Origin: Labrys sp. KNU-23
Lineage (GTDB): Bacteria > Pseudomonadota > Alphaproteobacteria > Rhizobiales > Labraceae
DNA: 64,000 nucleotides
Assembly: GCF_008330945.1 (NCBI RefSeq)
Contig: NZ_CP043489.1
Coordinates: forward strand, 4,847,501-4,911,500
Direction of reading: 5' to 3'
Shown here: piece by piece, positions 1 through 9,203 of the stretch
Numbering within the stretch: position 1 is the first letter of the stretch
Layout of the letters: every line of letters starts with the position of its first letter
Notes under the pieces: generated by a model
Seen by the model: the letters and a program-made list of their open reading frames with translations, nothing else
The model's database searches: none
What the model was told of the DNA's origin: nothing
Program-made: the position numbers and the translations under genes

Positions 1-75
1 AGAGCCGGCCCGAGATCCCAGGCCGGCTGGAGAAAGCCCGGCTCGGCCCGACAGGCGCGAGCCGAACGGCTTGCC

Positions 76-852
76 TCACTTCGGCGGCGTGCCGACGTTG
101 TACTTGAAGTACTTCTTCTGGATCGTGTCGAATTCGCCATCGGCATAGACGGCCTTGATGCCGGCATCGAGCTTCGCCTTCAGATCGGTGTCCTCCTTGC
201 GCAGGCCACCGCCGACACCGGCTTCGAAGACCGGATCCTTGGGGAAGGTCTTCATCTCGCAGCATTGGCCGTCCTTGCCGGCCAGGAAGTCGTCGAGCGC
301 GGCAGCATCAGCCATCACCAGGTCGAGACGGCCGGCTGCGAGATCGGCATTGGCCTGATCCTGCGTGCCGTAGCTCTTGATGTCGGCATCGGGGTAGGTC
401 TTCTGCACATACTGGGCGTGGATCGTACTGGTCTGCACGCCGACCGACTTGCCCTTCAGTCCCTCCGGCGTGAAGTCGAACTTGTCGGCCTTGTTGCCGA
501 TGAATTCGGGCGGCGTGTTGTAGTAGCGGATGGTGAAGCCGATCTGGGCGGAGCGCTCCGGCGTGATGGTCATCGAGGCCCAGATCACGTCGATCTTCTT
601 GGCGATCAGGGCGGGGATGATGCCGTCCCAGGCGGTGGCGACGATCTCGCAATCGAGCTTGGCGGCCTTGCAGACGGCCTTGGCCAGGTCGACCTCGAAG
701 CCGACCCACTGGCCGGAAGCATCCTTTGAAGCGAAGGGCGGATAGGGTTCGGCCGCGACACTGACCTTGATGGTGTCGGCCTGGGCTGAGGCGAAGGCCA
801 CACCACAAAAGAAGGCGCTCGCCATGAGGAGCTTGGCGTTGAAGTATTTCAT
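76..852 (-). CDS. Amino-acid ABC transporter periplasmic substrate-binding protein
   Basis: 258-residue family 3 solute-binding protein (lysine/arginine/ornithine/histidine/glutamine type) that would capture a polar amino acid in the periplasm and deliver it to an inner-membrane permease. The start at 852 gives a signal peptide (MKYFNAKLLMASAFFCGVAF, then ASAQADT) and has an AAGGGG ribosome site just upstream; the frame stays open further upstream but adds a basic, non-secretory segment. Family features are the AEPYPPFASKD opening, GFEVDLAKAVCK, and the DVIWASMTITPER segment. The ATPase gene lies 129 bp upstream on the same strand. Permease genes are not in the window and may lie past the left edge. 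The ligand cannot be told from sequence alone. Confidence 0.93.
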   Translation of the reverse strand: MKYFNAKLLMASAFFCGVAFASAQADTIKVSVAAEPYPPFASKDASGQWVGFEVDLAKAVCKAAKLDCEIVATAWDGIIPALIAKKIDVIWASMTITPERSAQIGFTIRYYNTPPEFIGNKADKFDFTPEGLKGKSVGVQTSTIHAQYVQKTYPDADIKSYGTQDQANADLAAGRLDLVMADAAALDDFLAGKDGQCCEMKTFPKDPVFEAGVGGGLRKEDTDLKAKLDAGIKAVYADGEFDTIQKKYFKYNVGTPPK

Positions 853-981
853 TTTGGTCCCCTTGATGGATGTCTGTTTTTTCAACGTTTTCTTGGGTTT
901 TCGTACTTGGTGCGCGAGTTCTGGTGCCCTCCTGCCCCCGAACTTTTTCGTCAAGCGAACCTGATTGCCGCGCGGTCAGCG

Positions 982-1782
982 CTAGTGCTGGCGCGGCGTG
1001 ACGAACTGACGGCAGCGCTCGCTGTCGGGATTGCCGAACACCTTCCGGGGCGGGCCTTCCTCCTCGACATTGCCGTTGTAGAGATACATCACATGGCTGG
1101 CGACATCGCGGGCAAACGCCATTTCGTGGGTCACCAGCAACATGGTGCGGCCCTCGGCGGCGAGATCGCGGATGACCTTGAGCACCTCGCCGACCAGCTC
1201 CGGGTCGAGTGCCGAGGTCGGCTCGTCGAACAGCATCACCTTGGGGCGGATGGCGAGGGCACGGGCGATCGCCGCGCGCTGCTGCTGGCCGCCGGAAAGG
1301 AAGGCGGGATAGACGTCCTTCTTGGCGTAGAGCCCGACCTTGTGCAGCAATTGCTCGGCATGGGCGATCGCCTCGGCCTTGCTTTCGCCGAGAACGTGCA
1401 CCGGTGCCTCGATGACGTTTTCGAGCACGGTGCGGTGCGCCCACAGATTGAAGCTCTGGAACACCATGCCCAAACGGCTGCGGATACGCTGGAGCTGCTT
1501 GTGGTCGGCCACCGACATGGCGCCATGCCCGTCCGGCTTCAGGCGAATCTCCTCGTTCCCGATCAGGATGCGGCCGGAATTGGGAACCTCCAGCAGATTC
1601 GTGCAGCGCAGCATCGTGCTCTTGCCCGAGCCTGATGCTCCGATCAGGGCGATGACATCGCCTTCATGGGCCGTAAGGGAAACGCCTTTGAGGACTTCCA
1701 GGAGGCCGAAACTCTTGTGAATATTGTCGAGTTGAACAACGGGTGTCCGGCTCGCTCCCGCTTGTGGGGCGTCCTCTGGCAT
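982..1782 (-). CDS. Polar amino-acid ABC transporter ATP-binding protein (HisP/GlnQ type)
   Basis: 266-residue ATPase of a polar amino-acid importer. Visible motifs are Walker A GASGSGKST, Q-loop GMVFQSFNLWAH, signature LSGGQQQR, Walker B VMLFDEPTSALD and the switch-histidine segment LLVTHEM. The insertion before the Q-loop (PDGHGAMSVADHKQLQ) is typical of the HisP subgroup, which often serves opine, histidine or lysine/arginine/ornithine uptake. It is read before the binding-protein gene on the same strand, so the two are probably one transcription unit that continues to permeases outside the window. A divergent promoter is expected between it and psd. Confidence 0.95.
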   Translation of the reverse strand: MPEDAPQAGASRTPVVQLDNIHKSFGLLEVLKGVSLTAHEGDVIALIGASGSGKSTMLRCTNLLEVPNSGRILIGNEEIRLKPDGHGAMSVADHKQLQRIRSRLGMVFQSFNLWAHRTVLENVIEAPVHVLGESKAEAIAHAEQLLHKVGLYAKKDVYPAFLSGGQQQRAAIARALAIRPKVMLFDEPTSALDPELVGEVLKVIRDLAAEGRTMLLVTHEMAFARDVASHVMYLYNGNVEEEGPPRKVFGNPDSERCRQFVTPRQH

Positions 1783-1933
1783 AAAGCGACCTCATCTGAC
1801 GTTCGGTTGCCCAGAACTGTATCAGCCATTTCAGTTTGCACAAGGTGCAGGCAGCCGCTCTTGTCGATAACGACATGCTCTGGTCTTTATCCGCTGCATG
1901 AGATAGGCAGGTCGCGAAACTGGAACCCTGCCT

Positions 1934-2632
1934 ATGTCGCTAGCCGCCTCCATTCGCAAAGTCCTGGTGCCGATCAACCGCGAGGGTTATCCCTTCCTGG
2001 GGATCGCCGGCGTGGCCACGCTGATTGCGTTGGGATGGATCAAGGTTCTGTTCTGGCCTCTGCTGATCATCACGGCCTGGGTCGCCTATTTCTTCCGTGA
2101 CCCGCAGCGGGTGACGCCGGTGCGCGAGGGCCTGGTGGTCTCGCCGGCCGATGGCGTGGTCAGCCAGATCGCCAATGTGCTGCCGCCGCCGGAGCTGGGA
2201 CTGGCCGGCCAGTCGCTGCTGCGCGTCTCTGTTTTCATGAACGTCTTCGATTGCCACGTGAATCGCAGCCCGGTGACGGGGACGATCACCAAGATCGCCT
2301 ACAAGCCCGGCAAGTTCCTCAACGCCGATCTCGACAAGGCCAGCGAGGACAATGAGCGCAACGGCTTCATCATCGACACCGGAACCGGCCGCTATGGCGT
2401 GGTACAGATTGCCGGCCTGGTGGCGCGGCGCATCGTCTGCTGGACCAACGAGAACGAGCATGTGGCCGTCGGCCAGCGCCTGGGCATGATCCGCTTCGGT
2501 TCGCGCGTCGACGTCTATCTGCCGGAAGGGGTGCGCCCCCTGGTCGGCATCGGCCAGAAGATGGTGGCCGGCGAGACCATCCTGGCGGATGCCAATGCCG
2601 CGATGCCGAACTTGACCCATCGCGTCGGCTGA
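1934..2632 (+). CDS. psd: Phosphatidylserine decarboxylase proenzyme
   Basis: 232 residues, the short form of the enzyme found in alphaproteobacteria. It decarboxylates phosphatidylserine to phosphatidylethanolamine at the inner membrane. Two hydrophobic stretches occur near residues 20-53, followed by YFFRDPQR and SPADG (about 70-74). The self-cleavage site is the Gly-Ser pair in RFGSR (189-190); Ser190 would become the pyruvoyl group of the small subunit. The stop codon lies two bases before the pssA start, so the two genes are translationally close and form the PE pathway in reverse enzymatic order. Confidence 0.96.
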   Translation: MSLAASIRKVLVPINREGYPFLGIAGVATLIALGWIKVLFWPLLIITAWVAYFFRDPQRVTPVREGLVVSPADGVVSQIANVLPPPELGLAGQSLLRVSVFMNVFDCHVNRSPVTGTITKIAYKPGKFLNADLDKASEDNERNGFIIDTGTGRYGVVQIAGLVARRIVCWTNENEHVAVGQRLGMIRFGSRVDVYLPEGVRPLVGIGQKMVAGETILADANAAMPNLTHRVG

Positions 2633-2634
2633 CC

Positions 2635-3459
2635 ATGGACCCGCTCTTCCCGCCTTTCCAGCCTGGAAGTCCGGATCCCGAGGGAACGAGGCGGCGTGCC
2701 ATTCCGCTGCGCGTGCTCATACCCAACATGATCACGCTGCTCGCGCTCTGTGCGGGCATGACGGCCATTCGCCTGGCTATCGAGAACAAGCTCGACCTCG
2801 CCATCGGCTGCATCGTGGTTGCGGCTCTGCTGGACGGCGTCGACGGGCGCGTGGCGCGCTATCTCAAGGGCACCTCGAAATTCGGGGCGGAGCTCGATTC
2901 GCTCGCCGATTTCGTGAATTTCGGCGTGGTTCCCGGCATCGTTCTCTATTTCTGGGGATTGCACGATCTGCGATCCATCGGCTGGATCGGCTCGCTGGTT
3001 TTCGCCATTTGCATGGTGCTGCGCCTTGCCCGCTTCAACGTGACCAGCAACGATCCGAACCGGCCGGCCTTCCAGGCGAACTTCTTCACCGGCATGCCCG
3101 CGCCGGCCGGGGCCTGCACGGTGCTGCTGCCGATCTATCTGGATTTCCTCGGCCTCACCCATGAGCCGAGCCATGCCAAATACGAGCTGGCTTATGTGCT
3201 GCTCATCGCCTTCCTGATGATCTCCACCATCCCGACCTTCTCGGGCAAGAAGCTGGGCAACCGCATTCCGCGCGAATGGGTGCTGCCGATCTTCGTCGTC
3301 GCCGTGGTGGTGGTGATGCTGCTGGCGCTCTATCCCTGGGAGTCGCTGACCTCGCTCATCGTCGGCTATCTGGCCACCATTCCGTTCGGCGTCATCTATT
3401 ACCGCAAGCAGGCCAGGGCCCATCAGGAAGCGTTGCAGGCGGAGCAGAAGGGCGAGTAA
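2635..3459 (+). CDS. pssA: CDP-diacylglycerol--serine O-phosphatidyltransferase
   Basis: 274-residue polytopic membrane enzyme making phosphatidylserine from CDP-diacylglycerol and serine, the substrate of the neighbouring Psd. The CDP-alcohol phosphotransferase signature (DG-x2-AR-x8-G-x3-D-x3-D) is seen as DGVDGRVARYLKG followed by KFGAELDSLADF, near residues 62-90. Several transmembrane segments follow, ending in a basic, glutamine-rich tail. The start is two bases after the psd stop. Downstream is a hairpin-rich repeat shared with the convergent tyrS gene. Confidence 0.96.
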   Translation: MDPLFPPFQPGSPDPEGTRRRAIPLRVLIPNMITLLALCAGMTAIRLAIENKLDLAIGCIVVAALLDGVDGRVARYLKGTSKFGAELDSLADFVNFGVVPGIVLYFWGLHDLRSIGWIGSLVFAICMVLRLARFNVTSNDPNRPAFQANFFTGMPAPAGACTVLLPIYLDFLGLTHEPSHAKYELAYVLLIAFLMISTIPTFSGKKLGNRIPREWVLPIFVVAVVVVMLLALYPWESLTSLIVGYLATIPFGVIYYRKQARAHQEALQAEQKGE

Positions 3460-3462
3460 TCT

Positions 3463-3578
3463 TCCCGGAGCGCGGACCTCCTGTCCGCTCCTTCATTCCG
3501 CGAACTCCAACGATGCAGAAGGGAAGAGCGGACATCGCGACATGCGAGCATGTCGCTGAGATGTCTGCGCTTCCGGGA
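3463..3578. repeat. Intergenic inverted repeat (family C), probable bidirectional terminator
   Basis: Arms at 3463-3477 and 3563-3578 are near-complementary (GGAGCGCGGAC against GTCTGCGCTTCC). Inside is a perfect 9-bp hairpin, GCGACATGC at 3537-3545 against GCATGTCGC at 3548-3556. It lies between the convergent ends of pssA and tyrS. Similar elements occur at 9071-9201 and 11459-11537. Confidence 0.6.
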
Positions 3579-3579
3579 C

Positions 3580-4821
3580 TTACACCGGCTTGGCCAGCAC
3601 GTGCTTCTTCTTGCCCATCGACAGCTTGATCACACCATCGGCGGTGACGTCGCCCGTGGTCAGCACGGCCTTGGGATCGCTGATCGCCACGTCGTTGACC
3701 CTGAGCCCGCCGCTGGCGACCTGGCGGCGCGCCTCGCTGGTCGACGGCACCAGGCCAGCCTGCACGAAGGCGTTGAGGAGGCCGACGCCTTCGCTGAGGC
3801 CCGACAATTCGAAGCTCGGCAGGTCGCCGGCCAGCGTGCCTTCCTCGAAGGTCTTGCGGGCCGTCTCCTCGGCAGCCTCGGCCTTGTCGCGGCCATGGAC
3901 GAGGGCGGTCGCCTCGGTAGCCAGGCGCTTCTTGGCTTCGTTGATTTCCGAACCACCAAGAGCGGCGAGGCGGGCGATCTCGTCGAGCGGCAGCGTGGTG
4001 AACAGTTTGAGGAAGCGCTCGACGTCGGCGTCCTCGGTGTTGCGCCAATACTGCCAGTAATCATAGGCCGAGAGCATGTCGTCGTTGAGCCAGACGGCGC
4101 CGGCCGCGGTCTTGCCCATCTTGGCACCCGAGGCCGTGGTTAGCAGCGGGCAGGTGAGGGCGTAGAGCTGCGGCGTGCCCATGCGGCGGCCGAGATCGAT
4201 GCCGTTGATGATATTGCCCCACTGATCCGAGCCACCCATCTGCAGCACGCAGTCATGGCGCCTTGAAAGCTCCACGAAATCATAGGCTTGCAGGATCATG
4301 TAATTGAATTCGATGAAGGAGAGCTCCTGCTCGCGGTCGAGCCGCAGCTTCACCGAATCGAAGGACATCATGCGGTTGACCGAGAAGTGGCGGCCGATGT
4401 CGCGCAGCATCTCGATATAGTTGAGCTTGGTCAGCCACTCCGCATTGTCGGCCATGATGGCCTTGTCGTTCTCGTAGCTGATGAATTTGGAGAAGACGCG
4501 CTGGATGCTGCGCTTGTTTTCCTCGATCTGCTCGAGCGGGAGGATGCGCCTGGTCTCGTCACGCCCGGACGGATCGCCCACGCGCGTCGTGCCGCCGCCC
4601 ATCAGGGTGATCGGGCGATGGCCGGTCTTCTGCAGCCAGTGCATCATCATGATCGGTACGAGATGGCCGATATGCAGCGAGCTTGCCGTGAGATCGACGC
4701 CGACATAGGCGGTGATGCGTCCGGCGGCTGCTTTCTCGTCGAGGCCCTCGAGATCCGATACCTGGTGGATATAGCCGCGCTCGGTCAGGGTGCGCAGGAA
4801 ATCGGATTTTAACGCGGTCAT
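3580..4821 (-). CDS. tyrS: Tyrosyl-tRNA synthetase
   Basis: 413-residue class I aminoacyl-tRNA synthetase charging tRNA-Tyr. The HIGH motif is intact (SLHIGHLVPI, near residue 50) and the KMSKS loop appears as KMGKT. The C-terminal S4-like RNA-binding domain contains SEARRQVASGGLRVND. The ATG at 4821 gives the usual N-terminus MTALKSDFLRTL; a TTG 15 bases upstream also opens the frame but is less likely. The gene is divergent from anmK across about 100 bp and converges with pssA. Confidence 0.97.
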   Translation of the reverse strand: MTALKSDFLRTLTERGYIHQVSDLEGLDEKAAAGRITAYVGVDLTASSLHIGHLVPIMMMHWLQKTGHRPITLMGGGTTRVGDPSGRDETRRILPLEQIEENKRSIQRVFSKFISYENDKAIMADNAEWLTKLNYIEMLRDIGRHFSVNRMMSFDSVKLRLDREQELSFIEFNYMILQAYDFVELSRRHDCVLQMGGSDQWGNIINGIDLGRRMGTPQLYALTCPLLTTASGAKMGKTAAGAVWLNDDMLSAYDYWQYWRNTEDADVERFLKLFTTLPLDEIARLAALGGSEINEAKKRLATEATALVHGRDKAEAAEETARKTFEEGTLAGDLPSFELSGLSEGVGLLNAFVQAGLVPSTSEARRQVASGGLRVNDVAISDPKAVLTTGDVTADGVIKLSMGKKKHVLAKPV

Positions 4822-4920
4822 GGCAAACGCTCTCAAACGGCATATAACTTCTCTAGGCGCCGTCTAACAGGTTTGGCGGCGCTTTGGTACAGGGGTGCCG
4901 AGAAATCGGGTGATTTGCGC

Positions 4921-6048
4921 ATGAAGACGATGATGACGGCGCTCGGGCTGATGTCCGGGACCTCGATGGACGGCATCGACGCCGCCCTGATCGAGACGGA
5001 CGGTCTTGATACCGTCGAGATGGGACCGACGGTCGAACTCGCCTATGGTGAGGAAGAGCGCAGTTTGCTGCGGCAGGCGCTGGCCGATGCTGTGGCGATG
5101 AAGCGCCGCAATGAGCGCCCCGGCGCCTTGGTGGCGGCCGAGCGGCTGATCACCCGCAAGCATGCCGACGTCGTTTCGGATTTCCTGAAGGCGCATGATC
5201 TCAGCCCCGACGACATCGATGTCGTCGGTTTTCACGGACAGACGGTGCTGCATCGCCCGCAGGAACGGCTGACGGTGCAACTCGGCGACGGCCAGGCGCT
5301 CGCCGACAGTCTCGGCATCCGGACCGTCTACGACATGCGGGCAGCCGATGTCGCCGAAGGCGGGCAGGGCGCACCGTTGGTTCCCGTCTATCACCAGGCT
5401 CTGGTGCGGGCCGCCAAGCTCGCCGGCCCCGTGGCCGTGCTCAATCTCGGCGGTGTCGGCAATGTCAGCTATGTCGCGCCGGGACGCGACCCGATTGCCT
5501 TCGACACCGGGCCTGCCAATGCGCTGATCGACGACCTGATGATGGAGCGCACGGGCATTGCCCTCGACCAGGATGGAAGGCAGGCCCTGGCCGGCAAGGT
5601 CGACGACACGGTGCTCGGCCAATTGATGGCGCATTCCTATTTCGGCGAGGCGCCACCCAAATCGCTCGACCGCAACGCTTTTTCCCGCGAGGCGGTCGCG
5701 GGCCTGCCCACGCCGGATGCGGTGGCGACCCTGGCCGCCTTCACCGCCCGCAGCGCGGCGGCGGCGCGGCAATGGCTGCCAGCCGAGCCGAAACTGTGGA
5801 TCGTCTGCGGTGGCGGTGCTCGTAATCCGGCAATCCTCAACTTCCTGCGCGCCGAAACCGGCGTACCCGTGCGCACGGCCGATGAGTTCGGCTGGTCGGC
5901 CTCCATGATGGAGGCGCAGGCCTTTGCCTATCTGGCCGTTCGATCCCTGAAGGAGTTGCCCCTGACCTTTCCTTCCAGTACCGGTGTCGGCAAGGCGCTC
6001 ACCGGCGGCATTCTTGCCGTGCCGGGCCAGAAGCGGGCGAGCGCATGA
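4921..6048 (+). CDS. anmK: Anhydro-N-acetylmuramic acid kinase
   Basis: 375-residue ASKHA-fold kinase that cleaves and phosphorylates anhydro-MurNAc to MurNAc-6-phosphate in peptidoglycan recycling. The diagnostic N-terminal phosphate loop MSGTSMDGIDAAL is present, as are DFHGQTV-like VGFHGQTVLHRP, NLGGVGNVSYV and FDTGPANALIDD. The start ATG at 4921 places the loop at the usual position; a TTG 48 bases upstream is rejected. Its last codons overlap the next start as ATGA, so mce is translationally coupled to it. Divergent from tyrS. Confidence 0.96.
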   Translation: MKTMMTALGLMSGTSMDGIDAALIETDGLDTVEMGPTVELAYGEEERSLLRQALADAVAMKRRNERPGALVAAERLITRKHADVVSDFLKAHDLSPDDIDVVGFHGQTVLHRPQERLTVQLGDGQALADSLGIRTVYDMRAADVAEGGQGAPLVPVYHQALVRAAKLAGPVAVLNLGGVGNVSYVAPGRDPIAFDTGPANALIDDLMMERTGIALDQDGRQALAGKVDDTVLGQLMAHSYFGEAPPKSLDRNAFSREAVAGLPTPDAVATLAAFTARSAAAARQWLPAEPKLWIVCGGGARNPAILNFLRAETGVPVRTADEFGWSASMMEAQAFAYLAVRSLKELPLTFPSSTGVGKALTGGILAVPGQKRASA

Positions 6049-6449
6049 TCGGCCGTCTCAATCACGTCGCCATTGCCGTGCGTAACCTCGACGCTGCGAC
6101 CGCCGTCTATCGCGATACGCTCGGCGCGCATGTTTCCCAGCCCCAGGCCCTGCCGGAGCACGGCGTCACCGTGGTCTTCATCGAATTGCCCAATACCAAG
6201 ATCGAGCTCCTGGAACCACTGGGCGAGAACTCGCCGATCGCGCGTTTTCTGGACAAAAATCCCGACGGCGGCATGCACCATATCTGCTACGAGGTCGACG
6301 ACATCCTCGCCACGCGTGACCAGTTGAAACAGGCCGGGGCGCGCGTTCTCGGCGATGGCGAACCGAAGATCGGTGCGCATGGCAAGCCGGTGCTGTTCCT
6401 GCATCCCAAGGATTTCTCGGGCACGCTGGTGGAACTGGAGCAGGTTTGA
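6045..6449 (+). CDS. mce: Methylmalonyl-CoA epimerase
   Basis: 134-residue glyoxalase-fold (VOC) protein interconverting (2R)- and (2S)-methylmalonyl-CoA, which links propionyl-CoA breakdown to succinyl-CoA. Metal-binding positions expected for the family are seen in LNHVAIAV (His), IELLEP (Glu), GGMHHICYEVDD (His) and GTLVELEQV (Glu). The length is normal for the enzyme. The ATG overlaps the anmK stop by four bases. No mutase genes are in the window. Confidence 0.94.
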   Translation: MIGRLNHVAIAVRNLDAATAVYRDTLGAHVSQPQALPEHGVTVVFIELPNTKIELLEPLGENSPIARFLDKNPDGGMHHICYEVDDILATRDQLKQAGARVLGDGEPKIGAHGKPVLFLHPKDFSGTLVELEQV

Positions 6450-6519
6450 GGCGCGAGCAGCCTTCTCCCGCAAGGGGGGAGGCAAGCTGCTTCACTCGTC
6501 TTGGTCGAGAAGTATGGCC

Positions 6520-8001
6520 TCAGCCGTTGCTCTTGCGCCGGATCGGCGTGAGCAGGAAGGACGGCACATGATCGCCCATGCCGATTACCACCGGACCGTC
6601 ATCCTCGTCACGTCGATGGGGCCTGGAGGATTGCGGACGGCGCTGCTCGGACGTCGGCTGCGGCTCGTGGCGCGGGGCCTTGGGAGCTTCGTCACGTTCG
6701 CGCGCAGGATTTGCATCCCGCTCGCGCCGGGACCCGGTATCGCGGGACTTGGCATCGCGGGACTTGGCCTCGCGTGGCTTGTCCTGCGACCGGGGCTCTT
6801 CGCTCTTGGCGCCACGCTCGCGACGGCCACGCCGCGGCCTTTCCCGGATCTCTTCCTCGTCGTCTCCCTCGATCGGCGGCGGATCGCCCGTGAAGGGGAT
6901 CTTGTTGCCGATCAAGGTCTCGATGGCTGCGACATGCTTGCCATCGGCCGATGAAACCAGCGTGAAGGCCCAGCCGGAGCGGCCGGCACGGCCGGTGCGC
7001 CCGATACGGTGGATGTAATCGTCGGCATGGACGGGCACGTCGAAATTGAAGACATGGCTGACATCGGGAATATCGAGCCCGCGGGCCGCGACGTCAGAAG
7101 CCACCAGGATCGGCATCTCGCCGTTGCGGAAGCTCTCGAGCGCGGCCATGCGGGCGCGCTGGTCCATGTCGCCGTGCAGCGCGACGGCGCCGAAGCCGTG
7201 GCGCACCAGCGAGCGGTGCAGGATGGCGACTTCCGACTTGCGGTTGCAGAAGACGATGGCGTTCTTGAGGTTTTCCGCCGACCGGATCAGGCGGCGCAGG
7301 GTCACACGCTTTTCCGCCGGGGGCGACTTGGTGTGCACGAGCGCCTGGGTGATCGTGGTGGCGGCAGTGGCAGGTCGGGAGACTTCCACCTGTACCGGAT
7401 TGTGCAGGAACTGGTCGGTGATGCGCTTGATCTCGGCCGGCATCGTCGCGGTGAAGAACAGGGTCTGCCGGGTGAAGGGCACCAGCTTGCAGATGCGTTC
7501 GATGTCGGGGATGAAGCCCATGTCGAGCATGCGGTCGGCTTCGTCGATGACGAGAAGTTCTACGCCGGTGAGCAGCAGCTTGCCGCGCTCGACGTGATCG
7601 AGCAGGCGACCGGGCGTGGCGATCAGCACGTCGACGCCGCGGGTGATCTTGGCGTCCTGGTCACCGAAGGAGACGCCGCCGATCAAGAGGGCAACCGACA
7701 AGCCGCTCTTGCTGCCATAGCGGTCGAAATTCTCCTGGACCTGCGCCGCCAATTCGCGGGTCGGCTCCAGGATCAGCGTGCGTGGCATGCGGGCGCGAGC
7801 GCGCCCCTTCTCCAGCAGAGTCAGCATCGGCAGCGTGAAGGCCGCCGTCTTGCCGGTGCCCGTCTGGGCGATGCCGAGCACGTCACGGCGTTGCAGCACG
7901 TGAGGAATGGCCTGGGCCTGGATGGGCGTGGGGGTAGCGTATCCGGCCGCTTCCACAGCGGCGAGGACCTTTGACGAGAGACCGAGTTCAGCGAAGCTCA
8001 T
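6520..8001 (-). CDS. DEAD-box ATP-dependent RNA helicase (RhlE-like)
   Basis: 493 residues. The helicase core holds all the expected motifs: Q motif TPIQAQAIP, Walker A AQTGTGKT, PTRELA, TPGRLLD, VIDEADRMLDMGF, the SAT equivalent FTATMPAE, and HRIGRTGRAGR. From about residue 380 the chain becomes a low-complexity tail rich in Arg, Glu, Asp, Ser and Lys, with the repeated pattern EAKSRDAKSRDTGSR, likely an RNA-binding or disordered region. Such proteins help rRNA maturation and cold adaptation. The upstream region is about 310 bp without a gene, so a long 5' leader is possible. Confidence 0.94.
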   Translation of the reverse strand: MSFAELGLSSKVLAAVEAAGYATPTPIQAQAIPHVLQRRDVLGIAQTGTGKTAAFTLPMLTLLEKGRARARMPRTLILEPTRELAAQVQENFDRYGSKSGLSVALLIGGVSFGDQDAKITRGVDVLIATPGRLLDHVERGKLLLTGVELLVIDEADRMLDMGFIPDIERICKLVPFTRQTLFFTATMPAEIKRITDQFLHNPVQVEVSRPATAATTITQALVHTKSPPAEKRVTLRRLIRSAENLKNAIVFCNRKSEVAILHRSLVRHGFGAVALHGDMDQRARMAALESFRNGEMPILVASDVAARGLDIPDVSHVFNFDVPVHADDYIHRIGRTGRAGRSGWAFTLVSSADGKHVAAIETLIGNKIPFTGDPPPIEGDDEEEIRERPRRGRRERGAKSEEPRSQDKPREAKSRDAKSRDTGSRRERDANPARERDEAPKAPRHEPQPTSEQRRPQSSRPHRRDEDDGPVVIGMGDHVPSFLLTPIRRKSNG

Positions 8002-8313
8002 TGCGGAAATGTCGAACCAACAGAGGCCGCCCCGATCGGACGGCAGAGGGCGGCTCGCATCGCCGCACGGACGAACAGGGCCCTATCGGGTGGGCCCGGA
8101 CGGCGCGACCATAGGGTTAGGCCAGGAAATGTCAATGGTTTTGCCAGCTAAAGCCATCGGTTTTACCCGATTTTGGGGCCTTTTCTGCAGATTTCCCGCT
8201 TGGCCGATCGTGGCTGCGATGATGACGAGGCAGAAGGGCGTGGCCAAACAGTCGGGACGACGATGCTTCCGTTACGGCATATTGGGCCGTAACGAAGCTG
8301 GTGAAGGATACAA
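8002..8313. other. Gene-free stretch upstream of the helicase
   Basis: No credible gene. It holds the promoter and possibly a long leader of the helicase transcript. An AT-richer patch with several T runs is at about 8130-8180. I could not assign a specific promoter. Confidence 0.5.
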
Positions 8314-8345
8314 AAGCAAAAAGGCGGGCATCGGCCCGCCTTCGT
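8314..8345 (-). terminator. Rho-independent terminator of the 8367-8936 gene
   Basis: The 9-bp stem AAGGCGGGC (8321-8329) pairs with GCCCGCCTT (8334-8342) around a 4-nt loop. On the minus strand it is followed by a T-rich run. It begins about 25 bases after the minus-strand gene's stop. Confidence 0.85.
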
Positions 8346-8366
8346 CTGCGTGGCGTTGAACGGGCC

Positions 8367-8936
8367 TTACTGGGCCACGGTTTCAGGCTTCTTCTTGGCG
8401 GGCTTGGCCGGGGGCTTGGCCGGCTTGGCTTCGGCGGTCTTCACCGGGCGCGGCTTGGGCTTCTTGACCACGGGTGCTTCGGTGGCTTCGCCGAAGCGCT
8501 CGTTGATCTTGCGCGCGATGGGGTCGTCGCGCTGGGCTTCCGGATCCATCGGCAGAATGGTCTCGATCGGATCGGCTTGGTCGATCGAGCCGGTCTGATC
8601 CTGAATGATCGGGAATTGCGGTGCGACGACGGGATCGGCCGCTGCCTGCATCGAATTGGCATTGGTCGCGGGCAGAGGTGCGGGCGCAGCAGGCGCCGGA
8701 GCAAGGTTGGCAATGACCGGTGCCGTCACGGGGGCCGGGGCCGTCACCGCTGCGGTTGCGGCTGATACGGCCGGTGCCGCATGGATCGAGCGAGCGGTGT
8801 CGACGGCACCCACCAACGCCACGAAGCCCGCTGCGACCAGGGCGCCTTCACGCTTCAGCTTCCAATGATGGCGGGCCCGGTAGGCATTATGCCAAAGCCA
8901 GCCGACAGTGATATCGACAGCACTTGCGACCAACAT
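8367..8936 (-). CDS. Uncharacterised Ala/Pro/Lys-rich protein with one membrane segment
   Basis: 189 residues with no recognised domain. From the ATG at 8936 the N-terminus reads MLVASAVDITVGWLWHNAYRA; one hydrophobic stretch (GALVAAGFVALVGAV, about residues 32-46) follows a basic patch, suggesting a single-pass membrane anchor. After this comes an Ala/Pro-rich linker, an acidic central part, and a C-terminus of Lys/Pro/Ala repeats (AKPAKPPAKPAKKKPE) resembling nucleic-acid- or envelope-binding tails. The frame extends upstream to 9041 without a clear ribosome site. It has its own terminator. Function unknown. Confidence 0.7.
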   Translation of the reverse strand: MLVASAVDITVGWLWHNAYRARHHWKLKREGALVAAGFVALVGAVDTARSIHAAPAVSAATAAVTAPAPVTAPVIANLAPAPAAPAPLPATNANSMQAAADPVVAPQFPIIQDQTGSIDQADPIETILPMDPEAQRDDPIARKINERFGEATEAPVVKKPKPRPVKTAEAKPAKPPAKPAKKKPETVAQ

Positions 8937-9070
8937 GACGAACTCCAACTCAACGCGACCTCGGTGAGAATCACTATTGCGCGTGATGGTGAAGAAAAAC
9001 TTGCCAAGCGAATCAAGCGCCAAGAAATTTTGCCGAGGCAAGTTTCGTCAGGTGGCGTGAAGGGGTTTTT

Positions 9071-9201
9071 CCTGGGAGCGCAGACGCCTTCGTCTGCACT
9101 TTCTTTCGGCAAAGGCAGTGCTTCCCAGAGCGGATCGTCCGACACTCCTCTTGAGTGTCGCAGGGACGTCCGCGCTCCCTGGGATATCTGCGCTCCCTGG
9201 G
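9071..9201. repeat. Intergenic inverted repeat (family C)
   Basis: The left arm CCTGGGAGCGCAGACG (9071-9086) is complementary to right-arm copies of GCGCTCCCTGGG near 9171-9185 and 9187-9201. Internal perfect hairpins are GCAGACG/CGTCTGC (9080-9086/9091-9097) and CGACACTC/GAGTGTCG (9140-9147/9153-9160). It lies just after the HIT-family gene on the minus strand. Confidence 0.65.
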
Positions 9202-9203
9202 CC

